DNA of 64,000 nucleotides from the NCBI RefSeq assembly GCF_033807715.1, contig NC_084596.1:27850879-27914878 (forward strand), read 5' to 3'. Below, in pieces: positions 14,033 through 42,004 of the stretch (the stretch's first letter is position 1; each line of letters opens with the position of its first letter). Both the position numbers and the translations under genes were made by a program. The notes under the pieces were generated by a model that worked only from the letters and a program-made list of their open reading frames with translations, ran no database searches and had not been told where the DNA came from. This stretch comes from Cololabis saira (taxonomy: Eukaryota > Chordata > Actinopteri > Beloniformes > Belonidae).

Positions 14033-17000
14033 AGACCGAATTCCAAAGAATATTTTGAGTTATGCAAAGATGGAGAAAAAGAAAAGTGACATTATGGTGG
14101 AAGGAGTGTTTTCTTTTGTCAGCATTCAAGCATTATTAACAACATTAAATCAGTTTTTTTTCCTTTAACTTCCAAACCAGTCATGTGTAACTGCACAGGC
14201 AACAACTTAGGACTAAGCAAGTTTCATGTCTTCACTTTCTTTTAATCAAATCACCTCTGAATTACACAAAACGCTGTGAATGTCCTGTAACTGTAACCAA
14301 AGGCGTAACTGTAGCTGTGTGAAGAGACTGCAGGCAGAAGCTCTGCTGCAGCAGTGCTGCAGGCAGAAAGGGTCAAAGGTGTGAACGGATTTTGCACAGA
14401 TTGTGGAGTTTGTTAAATTATTTAAGCAAAAGTTATCTTTCTCCATTTTTTTTCGCCACAGGAACACGATTGAACTATATTTATAAGCTGTGTAGAATCA
14501 TTTTATTCATTACTTGGACAAAATTCCATTATATTTCATGTATTTGTTCTCTTTGTTTCACTTATACAATGTTGTTTATGCTGTGTATTAATTAAAGATG
14601 AAAAATGATATACAAAATAAGTTGATTAATAAATTCAGTTCAACATACATATTGCTTCACATGCAACTACATGTATAAACTATTAAAGCAGAGTGTGACA
14701 GCATATATCCCCTTCTGTTAATGTGTTAATCGGTTGTTAAGCACGGAAGCTGTTTTGCAACTTTAACGCAATCAACAGACATGCGAGAACAGAGTCATGT
14801 GACTGAGACAGCTGGAAACTATCAGCTTCTTATATCGTGATGTTTTCTGTCCCCTGACAGTAAAATGGCCAAGTTGGAGGAGCTGGAGGAGTTGGACCTG
14901 AGCGGTAACATGCTGAAAACTATCCCCACCACCATCATGAACTGCCGGCGGATGCATACGCTCATCGCCCATTCCAACACCATCGAGGTCTTCCCTGAAG
15001 TCATGCAGCTGATGGAGATGAAGGTAAAGCAGCAGCAGCAGCAACGATGCATCTCTCTGATGTGCAGCTCTGCATTTGCGACGCGTGGTCTTCTTTGACG
15101 TCTTACCTCCCGTTTTTTCAGTGTGTGGATCTGAGCTGTAACGAGCTGAGTGACATCACTTTACCAGAGAATATGCCTCCAAAGCTTCAGGAGCTCGACC
15201 TCACTGGGAACCCTCGTCTCAACCTGGACCACAAGACCCTCGAGCAGCTTAAGTACGTCATTGTTTTGGTTTTCTTAAGTATTCTGTTGATTCTCCAGTT
15301 CTTCTTTGTTGCGGCTGTAATTATGTATTTTCATTCCTCAACGTAAGACAGTGACTTTATTCTGATTCATGTATTCATGTCCTGCAGTAATATTCGCTGC
15401 TTCAGGATTGATCCGCCTCCAACTTTTTCATCAAATGAGGCATCTGGTGGGCCTGCTGTGTGGAGTCACGGCTATACGGAGGCCTCGGGGGTCAAAAACA
15501 AGTAAGCTCAGTTCAGTAAACAATGAAAGAACCACCAACATGCTCATCCACTAACGCATCGTTAAGCTAAACCTCTTGAGAACGTGTGCTGTATAAACCA
15601 CATGACTCATGAAGGAGGTACTGAAGCCACACTCGTAGAAAACATGAATCATGTGTATTCATTTGCCAAAACAGCCAAACTATCACCACTGAAGAAAATG
15701 ATTTGCACATATTGTCTGTACACGGCTGCAGATGTAGGTGATTCTCTGCAAGCACATCTCACAACTGTGATGACAGAAGTTCTGCCAGACAGTCAAATCT
15801 GTCATGGAAGTCACGGTCAATTTTGATGTCAATGTTTGGAGCCATTCACTGTTTCCTCATAGAGCGTGTACCTCCTTCTTTTTCAGACTCTGCGTTGCAG
15901 CTCTTTCAGTAAACAGCTTCTGTGGGAGTCGTGAGGCTCTGTACGGCGTATTTGATGGAGACAGGAATGTAGAAGTGCCCTACCTTCTGCAGTGCACAAT
16001 GAACGATGTGCTGGCCGAGGAGCTGCACAAGACGAAAAGCGCTGAGGATTACATGACCAACACTTTCCTCGTCATGCAAAGGTACGCAGTAGGATAGGTT
16101 TGTCAGGTGTATTTACGCTTTTATTAGTTTCCCCTCCAAAGGTATCAAAGGTCATGAAGATACGCAAAAATAACTAATTCAATTTCTTGCCCCTCCACTA
16201 CTTTGTACTGTACTGTTAAGGGAAAGTTTGTTGAGCTAAGCCAGAGCTGCAGATGAAAACAGATCCACACGAGGCCATAATTAAGAGCACCACTCAAAGC
16301 TAAACAGATTAAAACAACCACAAACATGTACATGATGGAAAGCCTGATGGTGGACATCTGAAACTGGAACTTTAGAACAATAATATCACAACCTCATCAA
16401 AGACTTGGCATCATACATTTGCTTTGTATCTGCTTTTGATTGATACAAAACCTTTCTTCCAGAAAGCTGCCCATAAAAGATCCTTTGTGATTAAATCCAG
16501 AAATTCACTGTATTTTGTCACTTTTTCGTAGGAAACTTGGAACCGCAGGACAGAAACTTGGTGGCTCTGCAGCTTTGTGTCACATTCGGCATGACCCCAC
16601 CGACCCCGGGGGCTGCTTCACCCTCACAGCTGCTAACGTGGGAAAATGCCAGGTCATCTTGTGCCGCGATGGAAAGCCGGTGTCCCTGTCACTGCTTCAC
16701 AATGTGGCACTGGAGGAGGAATACCGCAGGATCAGGCAGCACAGGGCCATCATCACTGAGGTACAGATCCTCCAAAGTAGGCCTGTGTTGAAAAAATCAA
16801 TTTTCTGACTCTAAATCGATTCTCATATTAATTCCTAAAAATCGATTTGTACGTCTAAAGATCGATTTTTTTTTTTTATTAGATTTTTTTTTTTTTTTTT
16901 TTTTTTTTTTCCCATCATTACATTTTTGCCTGGTGAACTTTAATCCAAGTAGTCCCAGTAGTTTTGAAAACTCCTGAACTAAATTAACTTTTCTTTAGAG

Positions 17001-18764
17001 AAAATGCTGGACATTTCAGCTTAAATTTCTAAATGTTATATTAGTTCAATGAAGTTCATATTACCTGTATTTACTATAGCTTGTTTGGTTTCTCTGTTAT
17101 CGGACACGGTTTGTCATGAAATACCTGAAATATGCCGGGTGCTTCATGGCAAGCTGTGTGTCTGGTGACACAATAATTATTGTGAAATTATTATTTTAAT
17201 AGTTATTTTACAGTCATATAATCCAGGCAACACTAACTCAAATCAATATCAAATCGGATCGGATCGAATCGAATCAAATGGTGATAATCGATTCTGAATC
17301 TTAAGAATCGGAATCGAATCGATTCTTGACATTTGAATCGATACCCAGCTCTACTCGAAAGACCAAGTCCACTGAGGACAATATAATACACATAGATGTA
17401 AATGTGATGTATATTGACCAGTGTTTTGATTTGTCTGATCTTTCCGGTAGGATAACAAGGTGAATGGAGTGACGGATTCCACAAGAATCATGGGCTACTC
17501 CTTTCTTTACCCTTCCGTCATCCCTTGTCCTTACGTGAAGACGGTCACTCTCACCTCCCAGGATGAGTTCTTCATTCTGGGCAGCCGAGGCCTGTGGGAC
17601 ACTCTGTCTCCCACCGAAGCGGTGGAAGCGGTCCGGAACGTACCGGACGGCCTGGCCGCTGCTAAAAAGCTGTGCACGCTTGCCCAGGGCTACGGCTGCA
17701 CAGACAGCCTGAGTGCCGTGGTGGTGCAGCTCAGTGTGAGCGAGGACTGCTGCTCCTGCTGCTGCTCCGAGCCTCCCCAGCCTCCCCCCAGCCCCGGCCT
17801 GGGGCCCTATCCTCCATCCTCCTCCACCATCAAGGAGCGCACCTCGGACGGCTCCCTCCCCGTCCCCCCGTCCTCCTGCAGTGAAATCAGCAGCGAGATC
17901 AGCACCAGCGAGATGAGCAGCGAGGTGGGTTCCACGGCCTCGTCTGACGAGCCTCCGCAGAGCTCCCTGGTGGTACTGCAGGACCAGTCCCACCACCCTC
18001 ACCTCCACCTCCACCACCAGGGTCATTTACTCCAGCACCAGCAGGCCCACGCCACCACTCAACCCTGCCAGTATCTGCTCCCGGGCTCAGAGCTGCCCTC
18101 TGCTCGCAGCTGCTGTGCCCTCCATCCCACCTGCCTCGCAGGCTCTTTTCAGAGGCAGTTGTCTAGCGCTACTTTCTCCAGCGCCTTGTCTGACAATGGA
18201 CTAGACAGCGAGGACGAAGAGCCCATCGCTGGCGTTTTCTCAAACGGGAGCCGTGTAGAAGTGGAGGCCGACGTCCATTGCCGCAAAGCAGAGCTGTCCT
18301 CGGCACCCCAAACATTAGTACCCTCATCCTCCAGTCAGGAACACGGCCCGCTCACTCTCCCCCCACCACCACCTCCTCCTCCACCGTGCACCCCGGAGCC
18401 CTCGGAGGAGGGACTTTACATGAGCCAAGGGGAGGCTGAGAACGGGCTGGAGAGGGATGAGTCCTGGAACGGTGTCGGAGCAGGAGGGGGAGACGTAGGA
18501 AAGTTGGCAGGAAAGAAGAGAGTGAACGGCTCGGTGGCACAGCAAGAAAAGAGTCACAACCTGATAGAAGTGGCTGCCGACGCCCCCTCTAAGAAGTCTG
18601 GAGGTTACTTCACAGCTCCTGCCCAGCCCGACCCCGACGACCAGTTCATCATCCCTCCTGAACTGGAGGAAGAGGTGAAGGAGATCATGAAGCAGCATCA
18701 GCAGAAACAGCAGAAGCCGCCTGGGAGCGATCAGCCCACGGACTACTACGACACACCTCTCTGA
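1385..18764 (+). CDS. phlpp1: PHLPP1-type PH-domain leucine-rich-repeat protein phosphatase, 3' part (14 exons, 5' end outside window)
   Basis: Exons: 1385-1533, 8353-8499, 9689-9916, 11530-11732, 12032-12092, 12566-12661, 13249-13404, 13712-13912, 14861-15023, 15122-15252, 15388-15501, 15887-16081, 16532-16760, 17451-18764 (stop TGA). They sum to 3387 bases in one open frame, 1128 residues. Leucine-rich repeats fill roughly the first 510 residues (for example [26 protein letters not shown]). A PP2C-like phosphatase domain follows at about 515-787 ([19 protein letters not shown]). The tail is low complexity, Ser/Pro rich, with a run of nine prolines near 18360, and ends YYDTPL, the PDZ-binding end known for PHLPP1 (PHLPP2 ends differently). 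The family dephosphorylates the hydrophobic motif of AKT and PKC and dampens growth signalling at membranes and in cytosol. The first exon opens with ATG, but the family has a PH domain and more LRRs before this point, so the ATG is taken as internal. The call rests on strong remembered similarity to human PHLPP1. Confidence 0.93.
2086..2180. repeat. Degenerate minisatellite, about 20-bp units, in phlpp1 intron
   Basis: About five diverged units built on (C/A)(G/C)ACACAAATC(A/T)A, spaced by 19-22 bases. Lies in the 6.8-kb intron after exon 1385-1533. Confidence 0.55.
3005..3245 (+). repeat. Dispersed teleost repeat fragment in phlpp1 intron
   Basis: Contains the phrase GTTTGCATGTTCTCCCCGTG and the following TCCTCCCACAGTC typical of a very common fish repeat. 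The same module in reverse orientation is seen at 42003-42345 and, in part, at 61890-61930. Confidence 0.6.
5140..5350. repeat. Dispersed repeat fragment, possible 5' part of the element at 5815-6245
   Basis: Wording such as CCCACTGTGATGTCAGCCAC resembles the front part of a common but unnamed fish repeat whose rear part follows at 5815-6245. The 5350-5815 stretch between them is not recognised. The assignment is from memory of the family and is tentative. Confidence 0.35.
5815..6245. repeat. Dispersed repeat (copy 1) carrying a 42-bp phlpp1 exon fragment
   Basis: Shares order and wording with 59760-60103: an AGCTAT...ACAGCTAGC start, a CACCTCCCCCAATTAT-like block, TTTTTTGAACCAG, a CTGCTGCAAAGT block and a CACTGGTCGAGGAACTGC-like end. 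Between the middle blocks, 5989-6030 is an exact copy of phlpp1 coding bases 9839-9880 that is absent from the other copy. Confidence 0.65.
13968..14030. repeat. (ATT)n microsatellite in phlpp1 intron
   Basis: About 21 uninterrupted ATT units, 55 bases after the donor of exon 13712-13912. Frames through it give poly-Tyr or poly-Ile and are not genes. Confidence 0.95.
16780..17355. mobile_element. Nonautonomous DNA-transposon-like element with ATCGATT-rich ends, phlpp1 intron
   Basis: The left end (GTAGGCCTGTGTTG...) and the reverse complement of the right end (GTAGAGCTGGGTATCGATT) are imperfectly similar. Both flanks carry repeated AATCGATT words, with a poly-T core at 16866-16909. The end sequence resembles hAT-like fish MITEs remembered as starting AGAGCTGGGTATCG. 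Superfamily is uncertain. Confidence 0.45.
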
Positions 18765-20020
18765 ATAGCAGCACCATTAGCTACAGCCTCATCTCTTCCA
18801 CAGCAAGATAGCAGCTCTGTTATTACCATATACTGTATGTACACAAATAAATGGGTTCCCTCAAATGCACATGGAAAAAAATTTGATCTAGCTTTTTATA
18901 AATGGGCTCCCATGATCTGCACAGGCTAATCATTGGATAAAAATGCACTGCAAGCAGCTCCTCATACAGAAAACAAGCAAATGACCCTTTAATGACACTC
19001 GACCTACTCGTGGACACTAGTGTCCATGGTTGTGCCCTTCTCACAGACTACGGAGCGTTATTTTTGCATTAGACAAACCAGCTGAATATGTAATCAACAG
19101 TAGTCTATTTGCAATAGCGTTAGCTTGTCACAGCACTTGTTTATATGGATAACAACTGTGTGGTTTCTTTGTTTTGTAAGAACTTACCATATCTTTTAAT
19201 GTGAAAGCAGCTAAGATGCTGACAGAACCTTTTGGAAACAAAGACACATAATCTTTTTATTATCAGTGAACTATGATGAATGGTACACCATTAATACCAC
19301 ACCTAACTGTTGTAGATAGGACACTTAAATACTGCATTTCTTCAGTAAATCATGGCTCTTTGCCTCTAAAATGACACAGAAATTTTTTTGTAGAAATTTG
19401 CAATACTAACTCCTAGGAGTTGCATACTCTTTATAGTGACTCAGTCACTTTTACTAATCTTCTCTGAGAGAAATGGTGATTTTGTTTTCTTTTTTTTTTT
19501 TTCCAATGACTGTAAATAAGAGAAATGTTGTATACTGAAGATTTTAAAGGAACTGCATACCTGTATGTCGGTGAAAGTTTTAGTTGTGGGGAGAATGTGT
19601 TATTTGCTGTTGGAGGCGTCACCTCCCTTTTCTATTACAGTGTAGATCCACAAATACACAAACACAAATGTAAATGTGTAATTGCAGGACAGAAACCAAC
19701 ATTCCGTACACTATAACCACACTAAGTCGCTATGGGTTACCCAACTTTGTTTAATTGTGATGTCCTGTAGTCATCACTCTTATCTATTGAACACTAATAG
19801 ATCTGTGCATGAACACATAAACACACAGCCATAACACGCACACAAAGACACGTAAATTGGACACTAACAGGTAGTTTTAGTCCCACCTCCCTCCTACAGG
19901 AACTGCTATCACCGACATAACTGTGTCAAGTTCAGTAATACAAATGAATATATTCACATGGAAAAAGAGTCGAGGCAAATGTTCCTGTCTTTGGTATAAT
20001 AAATTTTAAATTTGTGAATA
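18765..20020 (+). other. phlpp1 3' UTR region with candidate poly(A) signals
   Basis: AT-rich sequence after the phlpp1 stop codon without a credible coding frame. AATAAA occurs at 18846-18851, soon after the stop, and at 19998-20003. The use of either site is inferred, not shown. The stretch runs toward the 3' end of the opposite-strand meprin gene. Confidence 0.5.
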
Positions 20021-20069
20021 TAAGCAAAGTTGTCCGAGACTTGTTTCAACATAACGTCCGTTTCAGATG

Positions 20070-20223
20070 TTCTTCAAAACTGGCTTTTATTTTTATAGTT
20101 GTAGAAAACTCGATTTCAACATATTTTATTTTTAAACAAGATTGTTCCTCATTGATGTTGCAGTCAACGGCCAGCAGATGGCGCTCTAATGTCACCCAAA
20201 CGCAGTTCTGTGTGCGTTCAGCT
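20070..20223 (-). other. mep1b 3' UTR with candidate poly(A) signal
   Basis: Short noncoding stretch after the meprin stop on the minus strand. The plus-strand TTTATT at 20086-20091 reads AATAAA on the minus strand and would give a 3' UTR of about 150-160 bases. Cleavage here would leave only a small gap to the distal phlpp1 poly(A) site on the other strand. Confidence 0.4.
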
Positions 20224-35708
<15,485 letters not shown>

Positions 35709-36056
35709 CTAAAAAACATAAAATATAAAAGGTTACTATTTTTAATTAATAATGCTGTTACGTTTCTATGACATAGTGGATCACATTTTGAATAAAGTGA
35801 AGTACTTTCTCACCATGCACAGGGCAGTACTCCAAAGAAGGCATATGATATGAAGCAAAAGCCCACATGAAGGTTTTCTTCCTTCCATGTCTTAGAATCT
35901 CCCTGATGTTGGGAGTATGAAGGTCTGACACACACTCAGGCGAAAATTTTAAGGTAATAAAGTGCACATGTTTAAAAGTCAATAACTGACAGAGCCATTA
36001 AGAGTCCTAGTTACACAACAACTTCAATCAGGTGGTATCTGCCAACAAATCTTTAC

Positions 36057-36123
36057 AGTTTTGCTGAGGGCAGCAAAACAGATAGACAACAAAAAGACTT
36101 CTTCACCTAGGAAATCTTTTTAT
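36057..36123 (-). promoter_or_regulatory. Unproven candidate for the mep1b 5' end (TATA-like box and hydrophobic frame)
   Basis: On the minus strand, 36098-36057 can be read as VFLLSICFAALSKT and then meets a GT in phase 0, the phase required by the 19-base exon at 35690-35708. A TATAAAA lies at 36123-36117. The peptide looks like part of a signal sequence, but there is no in-frame ATG; a stop lies just upstream in frame. The true start may therefore be elsewhere, or the sequence may hold an indel. Confidence 0.2.
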
Positions 36124-36949
36124 AACCCAGTAACCCAACATTTGGTTAGTCTTTCAGTCAAAGCCTTGACAGGTTCATCTCTCCTGTCATCTGCTCTACA
36201 GCAGATCCAGTCTAGGGCTCAAAGATTGGGAATTATTTATGATCTTTTTTACACCAGGCTTATTTTGCCATTGGTAAATGACATTGAAGAAAATTCGCAA
36301 TGCACCTCTCCATTCTAGACTTTCGATGACTAGAAACAGCTCATCTAAAAAAAGACACAATAAAGAAGACACGTGCAGTCAAGAGTTCTCACAGAAATGT
36401 CATTATTTGCATCTAACTGCTATGAGATGTGGTCAAAGAATGATTTCTCTCAGAGTTGTAGGCAGCTTTTGATTCATTTCAGAAGTAATGACAAACCTGG
36501 GAGTAATTTGACTCATCTTGGGGAATAATGACTTATTTGATCATTTGACTGTGGGAAACCAACATTAAAACACATTTTGACCCAAAAGAACAGTTGAACC
36601 CTAATCAGGCGATTTTAACATTATGTTTTTTTTGTTTGTTTGTTATTGCTTTGAAGCGCCAAAAAATACAACTATATCATTTTATCAGCTTAGTATTATC
36701 CTTTGTCTTTTTTGGTTGTCTTTAATTGTCATTTTCAGTACAAACCTAATGTAAATGGCTCATATTCCAAAATCTAGCTCAATCTTTCACGTTTAACAAG
36801 CTGTGAATTCTCCCGATGAAGCTTTATTTGTTTTTTTTTAACTTCCGTTGAAAGGCTGCTCAAACAGAAATACAGCAAATGTTATCAGGCAATGATGGCT
36901 TCAGATATGCTGGTGTGCAGAATATATTAACTGTGTAACAAACTTCATA

Positions 36950-37440
36950 GTACATTGCCTGAACGCTCTCTTTTCTGTCTTACACTATTGCAGGCGGTTT
37001 AAATTTGAAGTCAGAATTTCTAAGTGAACCTTTGTAAAGACCAAGGAAGTGGTAATGGACTGCAGAGGGAACGGACTCCATCTGCATCCGGTTTCCATCA
37101 AGAAGACAAGAAGCTGGACTGGTCAGACCACCTGGATAATATTCACAGGAAAGGATAGTTGTCAACTTTCTAAGGGAGCTGGGGTCCTTTAACATGTGTA
37201 AAAAACCGCTCCGTATGTTCTTCCAGTCTGTAGTTTCCAGTGTTCTTTTTGCTGGGGAGGCAGCACTAATAAGAAATATGCTGCAATGCTGGACAGACTG
37301 GTGAGGAGGGCCAGCTCTGTGGTGGGTACAGGGTTAGGCCCTCTAGTAACAGTAGCGGAAAGGAGGACCCCAGAGAAACATACATCCGGAAAAACTCCAA
37401 AGAGGAGTGTGTTCAGCACCAGCTGTCTCTGACCTGCTCC
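36950..37440 (+). pseudogene. LINE reverse-transcriptase C-terminal remnant
   Basis: Broken plus-strand frames give WSDHLDNIHRKG-like text, then MLDRLVRRASSVVGTG and LVTVAERRTPEK, the wording of the end of a common fish non-LTR retrotransposon ORF. Stops and frameshifts show it is dead. No host gene is seen from the mep1b 5' end to here. Confidence 0.65.
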
Positions 37441-37556
37441 TTAACAGATTCAGGAACTATTTCGTCACTTGAACACCATGAATCACAACCACAGTCACAG
37501 TTACAGGTTCCACCCCTTTAGAGATAGTAAAGCCTTTTAATATTCCACTTTCTTTT

Positions 37557-37768
<212 letters not shown>

Positions 37769-38093
37769 CTATGAATTAGCTAATATTAGCAAGTAGTGGG
37801 ATAAGGTAATCCAGTGTTTGGAAAGGTTCATTTTCCTACAATTTAACTGAATCACGAGCCACTCAGATGTGACTTCATTCTGAGTTATAACATTAATGGC
37901 ATACACCATTTAATCTTTATGGTGGAGTCCCTTAGTCTAGAAATGTAGTTGTACCACAAATTTTAATTTGATAGATTGATCGTTAATTAGATTGATTTAT
38001 GATTATGAAGTTGCCCATAGGAGTAGGAGTGAGTGTTTGCGGTTGTCCATCCAAATGTGGCCCTGTGATGGACTGGCGACTTGTCCAGGATGT

Positions 38094-39449
38094 TCATTTT
38101 GGTACTCATGATTCACGTTATACTGCTACACTGTGTAATTTATTACAGTTTTTCTCAATCACTTTGGTACATTTTTCCAATCATTCTTGCAATTTGCAGA
38201 AGATCAAGTGCATTTCTCAAAACAGTTTGAACAAATAGCAAAACACTGTGGATCACCTGCAAAAGCCAGTCTCTTGCTCAAAATCCTTAGTCCATCCCTC
38301 AAAAGCAAGTTTTTGTGTCAATATACTTGTCAGTGCCATCAGAATGTTTAATCATTGTGTCATTGTGTACAGATAAGACAGTCAAATTCATTAGTCATGT
38401 TGGCAATTGAAGGCACTTTGAAGGGACATGTTGATGTAAAATGTGGTTTAGGTGTGATGACAAGTGTTGTACATTTGACCTCATATAATGTATACGTGTA
38501 AGATTGATTGGAAAAGACAAGATTCACATTTACAGAATGACTTCTTCATTGGCAAACATTGTAACTTTCTATTGTGCTCTGGTTACCTATATACTCCCCA
38601 GTAGATTGTTCATGAGATGCTCCCTTGAGCTCATTCAGAAAACTGTCGATCATTGGTTGATCAACTCTTTTCATTAGAGAAAGTCTAGATTCACCTGGGA
38701 GGAATTTACCAATTTAGATCATATTTACAGACAAATGTCTTATGGAAATGTATATATGCTTGACATGTTATGATGGCTTGGTAAATCATTTTGCATGTGA
38801 AGACTTATATGATGAACTATAGCCTAAATGTTTTGGGGAAAGAGACTATTTGATAGATTCCTATAACAAAGCATTTTGATTAGCATGACAAAAGCAATTG
38901 ATAATGTACGAAAAAACTGAGAATTGTACACAATCATTTGCATGGATGGACAAAAGCATTTGCAATTTGTTCAATGCAATGAGAAACTGCCTTTTTCATC
39001 TGCACAAATGGCATGATGATGTGAAAACTGAACAAGAACTTTTGAGAATTTCAATTCTGATGTGAGAAATGTACCAAACCAATTGAGAAAAACTGTAACA
39101 GTCAATTTATTTTGTTTGATTGTTCAGGAAGCAGAATATCTGGGTGCTCCTGCCGGCGCCTCCTTCAGGCCTGGAGGAGCATTGCAGAGACCTGAGGAGG
39201 CACAGCTGAACTGAATTCTATTTAATTTTGTTTGATTGTCTCTTGTCTCCATACACCCTGAGGAAGGCGTAAGCCGACACGCGTTGTTGTTTTTTTAGTA
39301 TGTAACCCAGTCCATTAAAGGTTTTTTAATTTTTTCAAGCCACCAGAGTGCCTGCATTTTTTCCTTTTGAGATTACTGTTGCACCCATTGCACGAGCACC
39401 GGTGGTTGTGGGGACACCAGCAGCGCTCCTGTTATTCTGTTGTTTTTTA
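38094..39449. mobile_element. Insertion bounded by a 13-bp direct repeat
   Basis: TTGTCCAGGATGT at 38081-38093 and 39450-39462 forms a perfect direct repeat fitting a target-site duplication. The insert holds a TIR element (38143-39098) plus about 350 bases that include GTAAGCCGACACGCGTTG and a T-rich end, an A-rich end if read on the minus strand. The class of the outer element is unknown. Confidence 0.65.
38143..39098. mobile_element. Nonautonomous DNA transposon with about 35-bp TIRs
   Basis: The left end TTACAGTTTTTCTCAAT and the following TTTGGTACATTT match the reverse complement of the right end TTTGGTACATTT...ATTGAGAAAAACTGTAA. The interior has repeated CAATTTG/CATTTGC words and no transposase. 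The superfamily (possibly mariner/Tc1-like) is not decided. Confidence 0.75.
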
Positions 39450-39713
39450 TTGTCCAGGATGTACTCCTGCCTTTTACCTGTCATGGCACGGGCTCCTGCA
39501 GACCCCTCTGACCCTGCATTGAATTAAGCAGGTATAGGAAATGGATGGATGGATTATTTTATATATTTTGTTTGTTTTCTTTCCAACAGCGCTAAAAACT
39601 AAGTATAAATGTAAAAATGTATATATAAAAGCTGCTGTAACAACAACAGTGTAGATGACACGTCTCCTGTTTATACACAGATCCATCTTGGTGCTCTTTT
39701 AACGTTTTCGGAC

Positions 39714-39720
<7 letters not shown>

Positions 39721-39771
<51 letters not shown>
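39721..39771. repeat. (TA)n microsatellite
   Basis: 51 bases of TA in the gene-poor interval. Confidence 0.95.
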
Positions 39772-39780
<9 letters not shown>

Positions 39781-41401
39781 TAGGCTGAATTTCATTATAC
39801 AACTGACTTTAGTGGAACTAGGACAAACTCGATTGCACAACTTTGGTGGTCTCATATATTTTAGCTTCAGTGATTACCTATTGATATTTCTTCCCCTCTG
39901 CTTTATATTGCTTAAAAAATGGGTTCATGAGATGGATGAAACTAATGGAGCTTAACTGATGTAACTCACTCTCCAGCTTTATGTCCCCCGTGACTTGCAA
40001 GCAGCAATAAGATTTTAACTTTTATACCATAAAACTCTTATACGCGTGCCAACGACAAGATTTTCTGTAAATAAAATTACAGCATAATTAAAACCATAAA
40101 GCAACACCCCAGAAAGGGACACAGCCAGGGGTGTCATTCAGTCTAAGACAATGTAAAATCTCATTTATCACATTAAGATGATAAGAAGCTGCTTCAGCGT
40201 TAAGCAGGGAGGGTTAATGTGTACTCATTCATGCGGGTGGTGTCTCCAAAGTGCTGTCAGGGCAGCTTTCTGTTTCATGCATCTTTGTGGTGAGATCTTA
40301 TCTCGCCTAGACTCGAGAGCACCCTGCAAATATGACTTTCTGAGTGTTTTTAAGTTAATTCCTGGGGTTCCTGTTATTAGTTAATCATTGTTAAAAAAAA
40401 CTATCAAATTATCTGTTTTAATAAACAAGTTCACTGCATATTGTAGAAGTGGGTTAATACTCTTTGATCTGCTGTCATCAGGGGAAAACCCACAGCAGGT
40501 TTGTAGATGACAAGAATCATGGTACAGAGGAAACTGTGGCCGTTTGAGCACAAAACCTCAATTTACTAGTTCACTACTTGTGAATTTTAGTTTAGTCGTG
40601 TTTTTTTGCTTCACCATAGCCTTAAAACATTAATAGGGTGTATAACTGGAGGGTTTAAATTAAAGCAATTCACTCCTGTAGGGTTCTCTCACTTTTCATA
40701 TGTGCATATGTCCATCCCTTTGATGTAGAACTCCAGCAAAATAAACTGAGAGATATATCCTAGACTATAAATGCACTACATATTTATTTTTTTTTAAAGT
40801 AGCTGGTCCTTTTTAAAATACTTTATAATGTTCTTTTTTTAATAATTGGATGTATGTAAAATGTGCATTTGCATTGGTGTGAACAAGTCAATAATCATTT
40901 CAGCAAAAGCATTCCGTTTAATTTCTCCTGGAAGAGTGTTAAAACCGAATCCTCTGTTTCACATTGCGGTTCCAGGTGACAACAGTAACACTCAAGATCG
41001 CAGAAGACAGAATTTCATCAAGTAGCATACTGAAACATGTGTTTTCCATTGTTCAATCAGATATTACTGCGTTATCCTACAGTATCTAATGTATTAACTC
41101 CTTACAACGGAAAATGTTTAACGTTTAATGTCATAAGCATCGACATTACAGAATTCGAGAAGAGTTAGGGTTGTTGTTTGCCACCTCCAGGCATTGGTTC
41201 TCTTGAAACATTCAAGTTTGCTTTATTCCAAGATGCCGTTCATTTTGTTTGGTGTGAAAACTTTAATTACACTTCAAACACAACAAAACATCCACGACTC
41301 AACTTAAATAACAATTTTTTAGTGCAGATGCAAAATCCTGTGTTGAATTAGTAGTTATTGCACCCTAAATAAAAAGTCACTATTAAAATAATTGACATAT
41401 G

Positions 41402-41708
41402 TCACAGTTTTGGTATTTAGCTGTTTTATTTTGAAACCCTGTGTCCTTGTGTTTAAGTTATGTCTTGACTTCCCTTGTTCCCATCTGCCTTGATCGTGTG
41501 CACCTGTGTCTCATCAAGCCTTCCGTACAGTATATCTTGTCTTGTCTCTCCCTTGCTGGTCTGTACTGTTTCCACCCTCCTTGTGTCTGGTCAGGTTTTT
41601 GGTTAACTCCTGTGATTTTTCGTTAACTCTGCTCTGCAGTGCTTTTGGTTTGATTTTGGCATAATAAATCACAATATTTTTAACTCTTGTCTCCTGCATT
41701 TTGGTCCT
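41402..41708 (+). repeat. LTR-like dispersed module, copy 2
   Basis: Same family as 30265-30640, over 80 percent alike by eye in the first 120 bases. Includes AATAAA near 41663. Confidence 0.6.
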
Positions 41709-41952
41709 ACTTCACCAACTGTGCTAATTTGATAACTAAACCAATTGTGCATGTACAAGAAGTAATCAACAGTATGTAGGTTCACTATCACCTCATCACA
41801 CAGGACAGGATGGATGTGAGTACGTTTGTATATTTATATTTGGTACATTTAGATTTTTATTTATGTGAAAAGTGACCAGACCAAGCTGAAAATGCTTAGT
41901 TTACTAATTTATCAAGCGATTCAGACTAATGTCTTATTTAAAAAATAAATAA

Positions 41953-41958
<6 letters not shown>

Positions 41959-42002
<44 letters not shown>
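41959..42002. repeat. (AT)n tract
   Basis: 44 bases of AT running into (ATCC)n at 42002-42025, the edge of the next dispersed repeat. Confidence 0.9.

Positions 42003-42004
<2 letters not shown>

Larger units (their letters stand above)
38005..39555 (+). repeat. Dispersed teleost repeat split by a 1356-bp insertion
   Basis: The left half ends GATGGACTGGCGACTTGTCC (to 38093). The right half resumes at 39450 with TGTCCAGGATGTACTCCTGC and ends GGAAATGGATGGATGG near 39555. Joined, the two read like one copy of the ubiquitous fish repeat with GACCTGTCCAGGGTGTACCC-type wording. Both halves carry TTGTCCAGGATGT. Confidence 0.75.

Noticed and set aside
17301..18026. 241-residue minus-strand frame
   Set aside because: Antisense shadow of the GC-rich last phlpp1 exon, with no recognisable domain.
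36061..36318. 85-residue plus-strand frame
   Set aside because: Overlaps the mep1b 5' flank in antisense and shows no family wording; retroelement origin is possible but unsupported.
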